Part shown: positions 25,925 to 35,301 of the stretch, piece by piece | How the letters are laid out: each line of letters begins with the position of its first letter | How positions within the stretch are numbered: position 1 is the stretch's first letter | NCBI GenBank assembly: GCA_029212965.1 | Contig: JARGOV010000001.1 | Coordinates: 80,818 to 132,919, forward strand | Reading direction: 5' to 3' | From: Porticoccaceae bacterium | GTDB lineage: Bacteria > Pseudomonadota > Gammaproteobacteria > Pseudomonadales > Porticoccaceae | Length of the DNA: 52,102 nucleotides | The notes under the pieces: model-generated | The model's database searches: none | What the model was told of the DNA's origin: nothing | Seen by the model: only the letters and a program-made list of their open reading frames with translations | Position numbers and translations under genes: made by a program

Positions 25925-26983
25925 TTACAGCTTATGCAGCTCGGGTATACACTTCTCAGCGAACAAAGTCATACTTTTAGTGGCGTAGTCGTAGGGCATG
26001 CCAGCAAAGCTAAAGCAGCCGCTCATTTTAAAGTCACCCAATGTTTTCTTACGGGCCTCGGCTTTTTCGATTATCTGCTCGGGGGTACCCCAAATTTGAA
26101 AATCGACAAAAGCCTGAGCGACAGCATCGACACCCACATCGTTTAGCATTTTTGAAGCTTCGGCATAAGAATTGTAACCACTGGTGCCATCGAAGTGATC
26201 TCCGGCCATTTCATAGTGATTAGCAGCAGTATGAAAGTAGTCTGCAGCGTATTTACGGGCCATCTCTTCAGCACGCTCAGCGTTATCATCACAGACAACA
26301 AAATCAATACACATGACGGGGGGCGCTGTTGCATTGTGCTTTTCTTTGAAAAGGTCACGATAACGGTTGACTTCAACAGCCATGGTTTCCAGCGGCTTCT
26401 GCATAAATAACATGATAGTCGTGCCCATGTTGGCGCCGGCATCGACCGAGTCTGGTGACATCGCGACGGAGTGAATACGGCCGTCGAAGCTATAAGGGGG
26501 GCGCGGACGAATTTCAACGCGGGGCTGCTTAATTACCTCACCGTCGTATTCAGCGAAACCAGTTTTCAGCGCGTTGATAATCATTTCAGCACTTTCGTCA
26601 AACTGTACCCGGCTCTTGCTCATGTCCAATCGGAAATTATCGTATTCAATGCGGGCTAGACCACGACCCATACCGAAAATAGTACGGCCTTTAGAATAAT
26701 AGTCTAGCAATGCGATTTCTTCGGCGACACGTAGTGGGTCGTGCCAGGGCAAAATAACAGCGCCGGTGCCGAGTTTGATTCGGCTGGTTTGCCCAGCCAT
26801 ATAGCTAAGGAACTGTGTAACATCGGGGCACATGGTGTAATCGGTGAAATGATGCTCTACGCACCAGAGTGAATCGAAGCCTAAAGGCTCAGCCAACTTG
26901 GCAATTTCTAATTCAGCGTCATAGACGGCGAGGTCTGTCATATTGCCCGGGTTTTGAAAAAGCATGTGAATGCCAACGTCCAT
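25925..26983 (-). CDS. LLM-class (luciferase-like) flavin-dependent oxidoreductase
   Basis: A 352-residue TIM-barrel flavoprotein of the bacterial luciferase superfamily. Landmarks are GFDSLWCVEHHFTDYTMCPDV (shown as LWCVEHHF, about 39-46), KLGTGAVILPWHDPLRVAEE and GRTIFGMGRGLARIEYD. Two-component monooxygenases of this class use reduced flavin from a separate reductase; some act on alkanes, ketones or sulfonates, and others use F420. Nothing in the sequence fixes the substrate. CAGGAG precedes the ATG. No flavin reductase gene is nearby. Confidence 0.92.
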   Translation of the reverse strand: MDVGIHMLFQNPGNMTDLAVYDAELEIAKLAEPLGFDSLWCVEHHFTDYTMCPDVTQFLSYMAGQTSRIKLGTGAVILPWHDPLRVAEEIALLDYYSKGRTIFGMGRGLARIEYDNFRLDMSKSRVQFDESAEMIINALKTGFAEYDGEVIKQPRVEIRPRPPYSFDGRIHSVAMSPDSVDAGANMGTTIMLFMQKPLETMAVEVNRYRDLFKEKHNATAPPVMCIDFVVCDDNAERAEEMARKYAADYFHTAANHYEMAGDHFDGTSGYNSYAEASKMLNDVGVDAVAQAFVDFQIWGTPEQIIEKAEARKKTLGDFKMSGCFSFAGMPYDYATKSMTLFAEKCIPELHKL

Positions 26984-27414
26984 AGGAGTCTCCTGTATTG
27001 ATAGTGGTTATTTGAGCCAAACATGACAGGCCTCTTACTGGGCTTTCGTGTCAGAAATAGCTCTATTGAAGAAGAATTTTCATGTATAACTTACCGCAGA
27101 ATCGAAGATATTACCAGTGGGTAGCTCAGTAGTTAACGCTAACATGCTAAATGTCTATATAGCTATGTAACACTGCTATTGACATTTGAGGGGTAGGCTA
27201 ATAAAAACCTCATAATCAAACGAATAAGGGAAAGGAGTGACACTTAACAGGCCGAGCAAAAATTCGTACTAGTGCTAAGGGAAGGTCAGCTTGTTTAATC
27301 AAGGGCTAACACAAGGGGCTCTAGGCTCGCTGCAGGCATCGCTGTCCATCTGGTTCTCGCTGAGATGAAGCATTACAATGCTAACTCCTAAATAACCCTT
27401 TAAACACAGTCACT
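26984..27414. other. Intergenic region, divergent promoters
   Basis: About 430 bases between the luciferase-like gene and arsC. AT-rich in the middle. I see no gene, RNA or clear repeat. Confidence 0.5.
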
Positions 27415-27759
27415 ATGATTAGTATTTATCACAATCCGCGTTGCTCTAAATCTCGCCAAACTCTACAGATACTTGAAGACAACGGCATTAGCCCGGAAGT
27501 CATCCTCTACCTAGAAACGCCTCCAGATAAAGCCACCCTGCTGGACTTACTCGATAAGTTGGCCATCAGCCCACGGCAGCTACTGCGTAAAAGCGAGGCG
27601 GACTACAAAGAAAATAACCTCAAAGATACAGCCCTTTCCGATGCGCAACTGATCGACTTTATGGTCAAATACCCGAAGTTGATTGAACGCCCTATTGTCA
27701 TTAATGGTGATAAAGCTGCCCTCGGCCGCCCTCCGGAATCCGTGCTTGAGATCCTCTAG
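27415..27759 (+). CDS. arsC: Arsenate reductase ArsC (glutaredoxin-dependent type)
   Basis: 114 residues of the ArsC/Spx thioredoxin-fold family. The catalytic motif is NPRCSKSR with Cys10; LRKSEADYKENNL provides one Arg of the active site, and LIERPIVINGDKAALGRPPE supplies the others. True ArsC enzymes reduce arsenate to arsenite with glutaredoxin. The gene is not in an ars operon (no ArsR or ArsB nearby); it lies in a housekeeping block next to a DUF2069 gene, as in pseudomonads. The product may therefore have a general thiol-redox role instead. Confidence 0.88.
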   Translation: MISIYHNPRCSKSRQTLQILEDNGISPEVILYLETPPDKATLLDLLDKLAISPRQLLRKSEADYKENNLKDTALSDAQLIDFMVKYPKLIERPIVINGDKAALGRPPESVLEIL

Positions 27760-27829
27760 TCGATGCGAATATTGACATGTTCACTACTAGAATCAAACGT
27801 AAGCAAAATAGTCGTGGGGCTTTAATCTT

Positions 27830-28207
27830 TTGAAAAACCTTAGCGAACTGATCAAAAAGGCGCGAATCATTACGTGGCTTAGTTATGGCCTTCTCATCGT
27901 CAGCCTTATCGTCGGCGGTCTGGTTAGTGGTACACCAGGTATATTATTAGTCTTTGCAATCGTACCTTTATTGATTTTTATCCCCGGTCTGTACAAAGAG
28001 AACTATCGCTCCATCAGTATGCTGTGTTTTGTCAGCCTGCTCTATTTTACGGCGATAGTGGCGAATTTGTTTGAACCAGACAGTTCTCTGTTCGATATCA
28101 GCGCAGTTATTGCCGTCGTGACTCTCTTTATCGTTTCTATGATGTACAGTCGCTGGCTGCAACGAGAAAAGGCTAGACCAACCATTGACTATAGTAACGA
28201 GTGCTAA
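27830..28207 (+). CDS. DUF2069 inner-membrane protein
   Basis: 125 residues with four predicted membrane helices (about 15-33, 37-55, 62-80 and 88-108), matching DUF2069. The start is TTG 27830 (LEKNL-type start read as MKNLSELIKKAR), with GGGG about 10 bases upstream; no ATG lies nearby. Function unknown. The family is commonly encoded next to arsC/wrbA and hda in gammaproteobacteria, and the order here agrees. Confidence 0.85.
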   Translation: MKNLSELIKKARIITWLSYGLLIVSLIVGGLVSGTPGILLVFAIVPLLIFIPGLYKENYRSISMLCFVSLLYFTAIVANLFEPDSSLFDISAVIAVVTLFIVSMMYSRWLQREKARPTIDYSNEC

Positions 28208-28280
28208 ACCATACCGCTCAGCAATGCCGCATCAACGTAAATACCGGTGTCAAGATAGCGTATAACCAGAGGTTTCAAGT

Positions 28281-30155
28281 GTGACAGGAAGTACGAAGGA
28301 CAAAAAAGAACAGGGCTTTTTCAGGAAGATATTTTCCCTGATTAGCACCACAGTTAAATTCCTACGTTCAGCCATTAACCTGATCGTGCTCCTCTTTATT
28401 ATCAGCATCATTGCCAGTTTGTTCGCAGGTAACGTCAAACCGCTTCCTGAACAAGCGTTTCTCCGGTTAATGCCCAGTGGTATTTTGGTCGAACAATTAA
28501 CCTATACCGACCCTCTCTCACAAATTATTGGTCAGGGCGCTCAGCGCCCTGCAGAAACGCTGGTCTCTGACATTACCGATGCGTTGCAAAACGCCAAGGA
28601 CGACCCGCGAATTACTGGGCTTATACTCGAACTAGACTTTTTAGCCGGTGGTGGCATTAGCAAGCTGCAAACCATCGGTGCAGCCATTAGCGATTTTAAA
28701 AGCAGTGGTAAACCGGTGATTGCCATTGGTAATAACTTTACCCAAGAACAATACTTTCTCGCCAGCTTTGCCGATGAAATTCACCTCAACCCAATGGGTA
28801 CCATCGTTCTTAACGGTTATGGTAACTATCATTCTTTTTTTAAAGATGCCTTCGATAACTTAAAGATAAATTTCCATGTGTTTCGCGTTGGCAAATATAA
28901 AGATGCCATAGAACCTTTTGTTCGCAATGATATGTCCACAGCGTCAAAGGCCCAGGCATCACTCTGGCTCAATGAACTTTGGCAAGCTTATAGCAGTGGT
29001 GTTGAAAACAACCGTCAATTGCCCACCGGCAGTATCGACAACTACGTTAATAATATGAGCCAGAATCTCAACTTAGCCTCTGGTAATGGCGCTCATCTCG
29101 CCCTACAACACGGCCTGGTGGATCACCTCAGTCCCCTGCCAGCGGTACGAAAACGACTGGCGTCGATGGCTGGGCAGAACGAAAAAAAAGATGACTATCT
29201 GCACGTAGGTATGCATGAATACCTATTCCATCAAAATCTCCAACTCTCTGAGACACCGAGCAAAGACAAAATTGCCCTGATTGTTGCTAAGGGCACCATC
29301 TACGACGGTGAGCAACCCGAGGGTGATATCGGCAGTAAAAGCTTCAGCAATTTAATTGCCAAAGTACGTGAAAATAAAGATGTTCGTGCCCTGGTACTGC
29401 GTATTGACAGCCCTGGGGGCAGCGCTTTTGCCTCCGAAGTGATACGCCGTGAAATTGAGCAAATCCAAGACAGCGGTATTCCCGTTGTAGTGTCCATGGG
29501 CTCCCTCGCCGCATCCGGTGGCTATTGGGTCGCAGCGGGTGCAGACCAAATATGGGCCTTACCCACTACGATCACTGGTTCTATTGGCGTCTTTGGAGTT
29601 GTTCCTACCTTTGAAAACACACTGGCAACATTGGGTATTTACAACGACGGCGTTGGCACCTCACCTATCGCTGATATTTATCATCTCGACCGCCCGATGA
29701 GCCCTCAAGCGAAACAGTTGATCCAACTGAGTGTCAATAACATCTATCAGCAATTTCTTGACCTAGTGGCCAATGGGCGAAACAGTACCCCAGCAAAAAT
29801 TCATGAAATAGCTCAGGGTCGTGTGTGGACGGGCCGCAAAGCTAAAGAGCTGGGGCTTGTCGATGAGCTGGGTGGTCTGGATGATGCCATTGCGGCTGCG
29901 GCCACTCTGGCCGCACTGGATGACTATGAGCTGATCGATATCAAACCGACCCTCAATTTCCAGCAACAGCTATTAAAACAGCTGTCTAGAGGGGTGCAAA
30001 AAGCCACACAAAACCTTGGTCTCAAATCCGTACAAAGCCCTTTACTGAGCCCCGCCCTGAGCCAGTATGCTAAACAATTATTGACACAAAGCTACCTCGG
30101 CGAAAAAGCACCTGGGCATCTGTATTTACAATGTATGCAATGTCGTGTTGATTAA
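28281..30155 (+). CDS. sppA: Signal peptide peptidase SppA (67K type)
   Basis: A 624-residue inner-membrane serine protease that degrades cleaved signal peptides. After a basic N-terminus comes one membrane helix (about 32-52, INLIVLLFIISIIASLF). The duplicated S49 domains follow: the N-terminal one carries the catalytic Lys in FRVGKYKDAIEPF, and the C-terminal one carries RIDSPGGSAFASEVI and the nucleophile Ser in GSLAASGGYWVAAGAD. The start is GTG 28281, with AGAGG at 28268-28272. The length equals the long E. coli form. The C-terminus ends with two Cys in CMQC, a feature I cannot explain. Convergent with hda. Confidence 0.95.
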   Translation: MTGSTKDKKEQGFFRKIFSLISTTVKFLRSAINLIVLLFIISIIASLFAGNVKPLPEQAFLRLMPSGILVEQLTYTDPLSQIIGQGAQRPAETLVSDITDALQNAKDDPRITGLILELDFLAGGGISKLQTIGAAISDFKSSGKPVIAIGNNFTQEQYFLASFADEIHLNPMGTIVLNGYGNYHSFFKDAFDNLKINFHVFRVGKYKDAIEPFVRNDMSTASKAQASLWLNELWQAYSSGVENNRQLPTGSIDNYVNNMSQNLNLASGNGAHLALQHGLVDHLSPLPAVRKRLASMAGQNEKKDDYLHVGMHEYLFHQNLQLSETPSKDKIALIVAKGTIYDGEQPEGDIGSKSFSNLIAKVRENKDVRALVLRIDSPGGSAFASEVIRREIEQIQDSGIPVVVSMGSLAASGGYWVAAGADQIWALPTTITGSIGVFGVVPTFENTLATLGIYNDGVGTSPIADIYHLDRPMSPQAKQLIQLSVNNIYQQFLDLVANGRNSTPAKIHEIAQGRVWTGRKAKELGLVDELGGLDDAIAAAATLAALDDYELIDIKPTLNFQQQLLKQLSRGVQKATQNLGLKSVQSPLLSPALSQYAKQLLTQSYLGEKAPGHLYLQCMQCRVD

Positions 30156-30200
30156 TACTGCCTTACATTAATTAACTAACGGTTAAAAAATAATTTGCAC

Positions 30201-30923
30201 CTACCAATTGAAGGCTTTTTTCATTAAAGGAATTGTTGCCTTACTTTGATATTGTAAGGCGAAACTATCTAGCCTGTGTAAGTGATCGATGAGTGAATGA
30301 AGATCACGAGGGGCTCTGTTCATTAAAAAACCCAATGCCTCTTCACTCATAATTAGACCCAGGCGCATAGCGCGAAAGGAGACGATGGCAGCTTTCTCTT
30401 CTTCGCTATAGACCGGTAGCTGAAACACCGTACTCGCAGCTAGTCGCGACTCTAGATCGGCTAATTCAATCGATAGTGCACGGGGTGCCGCGTTGCCACA
30501 CATTAATAGTCTACCCCCAGCAGTCGCTAACCCATTCAACAGGTAAAACAGTTCTTCTTCCCAGTCGGGCAAACCGACTACACTTTGTATATTGTCCAGA
30601 CATACAAGCTGGCAGACCTCTAAACCCTGTAACACGTCTTGTGCAGGATAATTTAGCATATTCTCCAGGGGTAAATATTGAACACTTTGACCAGAGGCTA
30701 CAGCCTCGTGACAGGCCGCCTGTAACAAATGAGTACGGCCACTACCATTGCCACCCCATAGCAATATATTACCTTGTGACGGACCGACCCTCCCTTTGGG
30801 CTTAAACAGTCCTTTAAGAATGCCCAGTGCTTGTTGACGAGAGCTTAGTGGTGTACTCAGAAAGTTGTCAAAGAGCGTATCGTCAGCGAGAGAGACGGGT
30901 AAATTAAGTTGTTGTCCTGGCAT
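30201..30923 (-). CDS. hda: DnaA regulatory inactivator Hda
   Basis: 240 residues of the DnaA-like AAA+ family. Hda with the beta clamp stimulates ATP hydrolysis by DnaA and prevents over-initiation. The N-terminal clamp-binding motif lies in MPGQQLNLPVSL (QLNLPVSL). The nucleotide loop is GGNGSGRTHLLQA, where Arg replaces the usual Walker A Lys, as in E. coli Hda. LVCLDNIQSV is Walker B-like. I use ATG 30923; a TTG directly before it (30926) is possible. It starts 5 bases after the DUF2066 gene, with which it forms an operon. Confidence 0.95.
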   Translation of the reverse strand: MPGQQLNLPVSLADDTLFDNFLSTPLSSRQQALGILKGLFKPKGRVGPSQGNILLWGGNGSGRTHLLQAACHEAVASGQSVQYLPLENMLNYPAQDVLQGLEVCQLVCLDNIQSVVGLPDWEEELFYLLNGLATAGGRLLMCGNAAPRALSIELADLESRLAASTVFQLPVYSEEEKAAIVSFRAMRLGLIMSEEALGFLMNRAPRDLHSLIDHLHRLDSFALQYQSKATIPLMKKAFNW

Positions 30924-30927
30924 CAAT

Positions 30928-32106
30928 TTAGCGTGCTGCCTGCCAACGAAAATGGTGAAGGCTGGTGCCCGGTATTGAGGGTGAGGACAATGGGCTCATT
31001 GCTGATGGCTCAACAGCATCATCTCCCACTTGTACCACGCGCGATAAACGCGACTCTTTATTTAACGCTCGCAATAAAACCCGCGACTCCCCTTCGGTGG
31101 CCAGATCGAGGACCAGTGTATCGCCATCAATGCTGCGTACTTTGACAGCATTGACGATTTCTAATCCTTCAAGAAAATTATTGAGTTGTGTAAAAGCCGT
31201 AAAATTGCCGATATTCTCTACCACAAGGCGAAACAAGCTCGCTTCGGCATTAGCGAAATAAGACATTTGTCGAGCAAAGCGATCGACAATTTGGTCAACG
31301 CAAGCACTCAAAAATTCTTCATTTGTAGCTGCTTGCAGTGTATTGAGTAACGCGCGATCCCCAGCAAAATCTTTTTTGCGTCCGCTGAGATACCAGGAAC
31401 CCCTGACGCCACCACCGGAAAGCTGGCTGTAACGCAACACCACCCAGTGGTCAACGCCATAGCGTTGTGCAGCTTCTCGTAGTTGTTGCTGATTGAGGGA
31501 CCAAGCAGCGAGTGGATTCAACGCTAACTGATCATCTAGATCGTACAAAGGCAATTGAAAGGGTAAGCCGCGATATTCAAAGCTAGATTCTAAACTCTCG
31601 GGGCGGTCATCTGTCTCAACAAACCGGTAACCCGAGGCGGTTTGCTCAACCACCCATACTAGAATTTGAGGACGATTCGACGGCCAAATGGGCAAACCCA
31701 GAGTACGTATTAATTCATCAACAGATGCCTTTGCGAACTGTACAGACAAAAGAACACCCTGTGGCATTTGAGCAGCTGTAACTCGCGTACTATGAGAAGC
31801 TTCACTGGCGTGTTGTTTCTCAAAAGATGAAACAGAAGGGACCGTTAAATAAGCATACTTAACCATGTAATTGTTCGCTTGAGCCAAAGCCTGACTCACT
31901 CCGGGGTGAGCCATAATATCTTTTTTGCCGGTGGTTTTAATTAACACTTTAGCCAAAGCCCTGGAAAAGCTCTTTTGACGTTGAGTACTACTCTGGTCTG
32001 AGACCTGGACCGCTGCCGAATACAAATCCCCAACACCGGCGGCAAGTGTGAGTTGCGATAGACTTACTATGAAAGTGATGAGCAGAGTTTTTCGGATAAG
32101 TTTCAT
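30928..32106 (-). CDS. Exported DUF2066 protein
   Basis: 392 residues with a signal peptide (LLITFIVSLSQLTLAAG, about 7-24). The DUF2066 region follows (VGDLYSAAVQVSDQSSTQR, then FSRALAKVLIKTTGKKD). The function is unknown. Its place, directly upstream of hda and divergent from purM, is conserved in Pseudomonas and relatives, which supports the call. The C-terminal 40 residues are Ser/Pro-rich and probably disordered. Confidence 0.88.
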   Translation of the reverse strand: MKLIRKTLLITFIVSLSQLTLAAGVGDLYSAAVQVSDQSSTQRQKSFSRALAKVLIKTTGKKDIMAHPGVSQALAQANNYMVKYAYLTVPSVSSFEKQHASEASHSTRVTAAQMPQGVLLSVQFAKASVDELIRTLGLPIWPSNRPQILVWVVEQTASGYRFVETDDRPESLESSFEYRGLPFQLPLYDLDDQLALNPLAAWSLNQQQLREAAQRYGVDHWVVLRYSQLSGGGVRGSWYLSGRKKDFAGDRALLNTLQAATNEEFLSACVDQIVDRFARQMSYFANAEASLFRLVVENIGNFTAFTQLNNFLEGLEIVNAVKVRSIDGDTLVLDLATEGESRVLLRALNKESRLSRVVQVGDDAVEPSAMSPLSSPSIPGTSLHHFRWQAAR

Positions 32107-32353
32107 GGCGCAATTGTACCAGTACAGGGACGATCAAGGCAGCCACAAGCTTAAGAACAAACGCGCTAACAGTCACTTTTTACGAACTGAAATAACAGTC
32201 CAACCCAGCTGAAGAGTATTGATACCTTAACAGGGGTTAGTTTATAAACTAGCCGGATTAGTTTTAACGAAAAAATTCTGCTTCAAAGTAAAGTTGCACC
32301 TGCTTTTCTTGGCCAGTCCCTATAAAATGCGCGCTTTAATCAGGATAGTTCCC

Positions 32354-33400
32354 ATGAGCCAGAAGCAGCCCCCATCAATTACCTATAAAGACGCCGGCGT
32401 TGACATTGAGGCGGGCAATGCTCTAGTCGAACGCATTAAGCAAGTGGCGTTACGTACTCGACGTCCTGAAGTTATGGCGGGACTCGGAGGCTTTGGTGCC
32501 CTGTGCAAAATCCCCGCCGGTTATAAGGAGCCGGTACTAGTTTCTGGCACCGATGGTGTTGGCACTAAGCTACGCCTTGCCATTGATCTGAAAAAGCACG
32601 ATACCGTGGGTATAGACTTGGTGGCAATGTGTGTCAACGACCTCATTGTTTGCGGAGCCGAGCCTCTATTTTTTCTTGACTACTATGCAACTGGCAAGCT
32701 CGATATCGACATCGCCGCTGCTGTTGTCACCGGGATTGGCAAAGGCTGCGAGTTGTCAGACTGTTCACTGGTCGGTGGCGAAACTGCCGAAATGCCCGGC
32801 ATGTATGAAGGTGAAGATTATGATCTAGCCGGTTTTTGTGTCGGCGTGGTCGAAAACGATGAAATTATCGACGGCCAAGAAGTCGCAGCCGGCGACGTGC
32901 TTATTGGCCTTGCATCCAGTGGCCCTCACTCCAATGGTTATTCACTGATTCGCAAAATACTTGACGTCAATGATATTGATCCAGCATCGGTTGAACTCGA
33001 TGGAAAAAATTTGGCCGACACTCTGCTGACACCAACACGCATTTATGTGCAGTCACTGCTCCACTTGATTCGTGAAAGCAAAGTGCATGCCCTGGCCCAC
33101 ATTACTGGTGGCGGTTTATTGGAAAATATACCCCGCGTGCTGCCTAAACATACCAAAGCGTTGATTGATAGTAGCACTTGGAGCGTACCTCCTGTTTTTC
33201 AGTGGCTACAGGAAAAAGGCAATATTCCCCCCACTGAAATGTATCGCACGTTTAATTGTGGCATTGGCATGGTAGTCTGTGTCCCCGAATCTGAGACAGA
33301 TACGGCGCTAGGCTTATTAACGGCGGCAGGTGAAACGGCTATGGTAATTGGTACTATTGCTGCAGCTAAAGCCGGTGAAGAGGCTGTCGAATTGAACTAA
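32354..33400 (+). CDS. purM: Phosphoribosylformylglycinamidine cyclo-ligase (AIR synthetase)
   Basis: 348 residues, the usual PurM length, from ATG 32354; AGGAT lies 8 bases upstream, and an upstream in-frame ATG at 32294 would add 20 residues absent from the family. Motifs: [13 protein letters not shown]-like start ([14 protein letters not shown]), [23 protein letters not shown] and [11 protein letters not shown]. It makes AIR, the fifth step of purine synthesis, in the cytoplasm. In many gammaproteobacteria purN follows directly; here the next gene is a DUF3108 protein after a 98-base gap, so purN is not in its usual place. Confidence 0.97.
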   Translation: MSQKQPPSITYKDAGVDIEAGNALVERIKQVALRTRRPEVMAGLGGFGALCKIPAGYKEPVLVSGTDGVGTKLRLAIDLKKHDTVGIDLVAMCVNDLIVCGAEPLFFLDYYATGKLDIDIAAAVVTGIGKGCELSDCSLVGGETAEMPGMYEGEDYDLAGFCVGVVENDEIIDGQEVAAGDVLIGLASSGPHSNGYSLIRKILDVNDIDPASVELDGKNLADTLLTPTRIYVQSLLHLIRESKVHALAHITGGGLLENIPRVLPKHTKALIDSSTWSVPPVFQWLQEKGNIPPTEMYRTFNCGIGMVVCVPESETDTALGLLTAAGETAMVIGTIAAAKAGEEAVELN

Positions 33401-33498
33401 ATTAAGCGGGGGAACTCGAACCTTCGTAGCGATTAAAAAAATCGGTAGAGGGTGTTGAATCTTCACTCTGCCGCTGGTTCCTACTGCGACGATTACCT

Positions 33499-34227
33499 AT
33501 GCGTGCTCCCTTTACCAAAGCGTGTCAAACTGCTAGTACATTCTTTGTTCTCTGCCTTCTCAATACGCCGCTTCTCGCCACCGAAGTATCTCCGACCTCA
33601 CTACAACTCTATCAGGCAAATTACAGCGCCACATTTAACGGCATTCCCATTGAAGCTGAGCGCCAGTTAGTCAAGCTTGAGCACGGTTATCGCCTTGAAA
33701 CCTCAGCGAGTAATTTAATTGGAAAGGTGCAAGAAACAGAACGGCTTCACCTCAACCTCGAGGGCGCCATTATCATTGATGGTTATACCTCAAAACGCTC
33801 TTTTTTTGGTAGCAAGCGCAAAGAACAACTAGTCATCGACCATGAGCACAACAAGGCCATTTATACCCGTAAAAATAAAAGGCGCGAAACAGAATTGCAT
33901 CCAAACTACTTTGGCCCAATCAGCTATCAGATTCAATTACGACGTGACCTTGCCAAAGCTAATACACCACTTGAATACACGGTCATTTCCCACGGCAAAA
34001 TCAAACATTATCAATTTGAACGACTTGGTGAAGAAATAATTACTACCGGGCTCGGTGATATTAACGCGGAAAAGATACGCCGTGTTCGAGACAAGCAGGA
34101 GCGAGAAACAATTTTCTGGATGGCTAAAAAATACGACTATCTTCCAGTTAAAGTCTGGCAGCGAGAAGAGGATGGTGAAAGCTACGAAATGCTATTAAAG
34201 TCACTAACGCTAGGAGACCGAGAGTAA
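33499..34227 (+). CDS. Exported DUF3108 protein
   Basis: 242 residues with a signal peptide (about 1-27, ASTFFVLCLLNTPLLAT). Mature part of beta-rich DUF3108 type: YQANYSATFNGIPIEAERQL at the start, YLPVKVWQREEDGESYEMLL near the end. The function is unknown; these proteins are placed in the periplasm. Genes of this family commonly follow purMN, which fits the position. The ribosome binding site is weak. Confidence 0.85.
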   Translation: MRAPFTKACQTASTFFVLCLLNTPLLATEVSPTSLQLYQANYSATFNGIPIEAERQLVKLEHGYRLETSASNLIGKVQETERLHLNLEGAIIIDGYTSKRSFFGSKRKEQLVIDHEHNKAIYTRKNKRRETELHPNYFGPISYQIQLRRDLAKANTPLEYTVISHGKIKHYQFERLGEEIITTGLGDINAEKIRRVRDKQERETIFWMAKKYDYLPVKVWQREEDGESYEMLLKSLTLGDRE

Positions 34228-34277
34228 TTGTTACCGAAACCTTGGGTATAGAAACAAGCACTAAAAAAGGAATAACT

Positions 34278-35180
34278 ATGTCACTTACACCAAATGACCC
34301 TCTTTCTGGAAATCTCCGTCAGCCGACTTCTACTTCCAAAAGCCGAAGAGGTTTACTTATTATCGCTTTTTCCCTCCTCGGGGCGACAATTTTTTTCTTT
34401 TACAACAACGAGTTATCAAGGGAAAAGCAAAATTCTAGGCAACACAATGCACCGCTTGAACACACGTTTATGGAGGATTCTTTAGTTACTGGTATTGGCC
34501 CACAGCCGACAACCAAGATTCCATCTTTAAATGTTGACGTGGAACTCGCCCAAACGGTGACACAACCTCTTCCTCCTCTACCACCCTACGATCAAACGAA
34601 TGACTTTCTTAACCAGCAACTTCAGCTTGAGAATTGGCAGGCACTCAATATAAATTCGGAGAGCTTTCCCGCGCTTAACAAAGACTTTTTGCTACAACGC
34701 AGTGTCGCATTTCTCGATGGCTTGGCTAAAGGCGTAGTGCGGTATAAATTCATGCCATTTGCTCGCCCTCAACGAGCTTTTATAGCTGATAGTCAGGACC
34801 AAGCTCTCTTTATGGGCAGCGCTAACTTCAGCCGCTACGATGCCTTCACCAAGCGCATCGTAGCCATAGATAGCCAGCAAGCTGCGGTCTTTTTTCACTG
34901 GACCCGCCCTCTGTTGGAAATGGGTTATAGTGAGCTTGGCTATCCAGGTGAAGACTTGGGCACAGCTTTAATTACTGCTATAGACACCCTCCTTGCTACC
35001 CCCACCATCGAGGGCCCCATCGCCCTCAAACGTGAATCGGTACTGTATCAGTACGCTGACCCCACACTGGAAACGCTACCTGCGGCGCAGAAGCAATTAC
35101 TGAGAACCGGGACAAAGAACGCCAAACTGATTAAATCCTGGTTAAGGGAATTGCGCACGGCGCTGCTAGCTTCTGGCTAA
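34278..35180 (+). CDS. DUF3014 single-pass membrane protein
   Basis: 300 residues from ATG 34278 with AAGGA 7 bases upstream; a longer in-frame reading from TTG 34242 has no start signal. One membrane helix (about 27-44, LLIIAFSLLGATIFFFY) with a short cytoplasmic N-terminus, a Pro-rich linker (about 88-100) and a DUF3014 domain containing SVAFLDGLAKGVVRYKFMP, YSELGYPGEDLGTALI and YQYADPTLETLPAAQKQLLR. Function unknown. It follows the DUF3108 gene by 50 bases and is likely cotranscribed. Confidence 0.85.
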   Translation: MSLTPNDPLSGNLRQPTSTSKSRRGLLIIAFSLLGATIFFFYNNELSREKQNSRQHNAPLEHTFMEDSLVTGIGPQPTTKIPSLNVDVELAQTVTQPLPPLPPYDQTNDFLNQQLQLENWQALNINSESFPALNKDFLLQRSVAFLDGLAKGVVRYKFMPFARPQRAFIADSQDQALFMGSANFSRYDAFTKRIVAIDSQQAAVFFHWTRPLLEMGYSELGYPGEDLGTALITAIDTLLATPTIEGPIALKRESVLYQYADPTLETLPAAQKQLLRTGTKNAKLIKSWLRELRTALLASG

Positions 35181-35301
35181 AAAGAAGAAACAAGGCACTA
35201 AACCCCTAAGGATAAAAGTCACTTGATCTGTACTGTGATGCTCGTTACATTGTGCCCCGCCTTGTAGGCACTGCCCTTACCAAAACTGGAAGTAAACGAC
35301 T

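Noticed and set aside
26984-26999. Palindrome AGGAGACTCCT around the ribosome binding site of the luciferase-like gene
   Set aside because: The arms have only one base between them, so no hairpin can form; a chance palindrome around a normal site.
33401-33440. tRNA-like T-arm string (GGTTCGAGTTCC on the minus strand) after purM
   Set aside because: No matching stem on either side and no cloverleaf partner upstream, so no tRNA.
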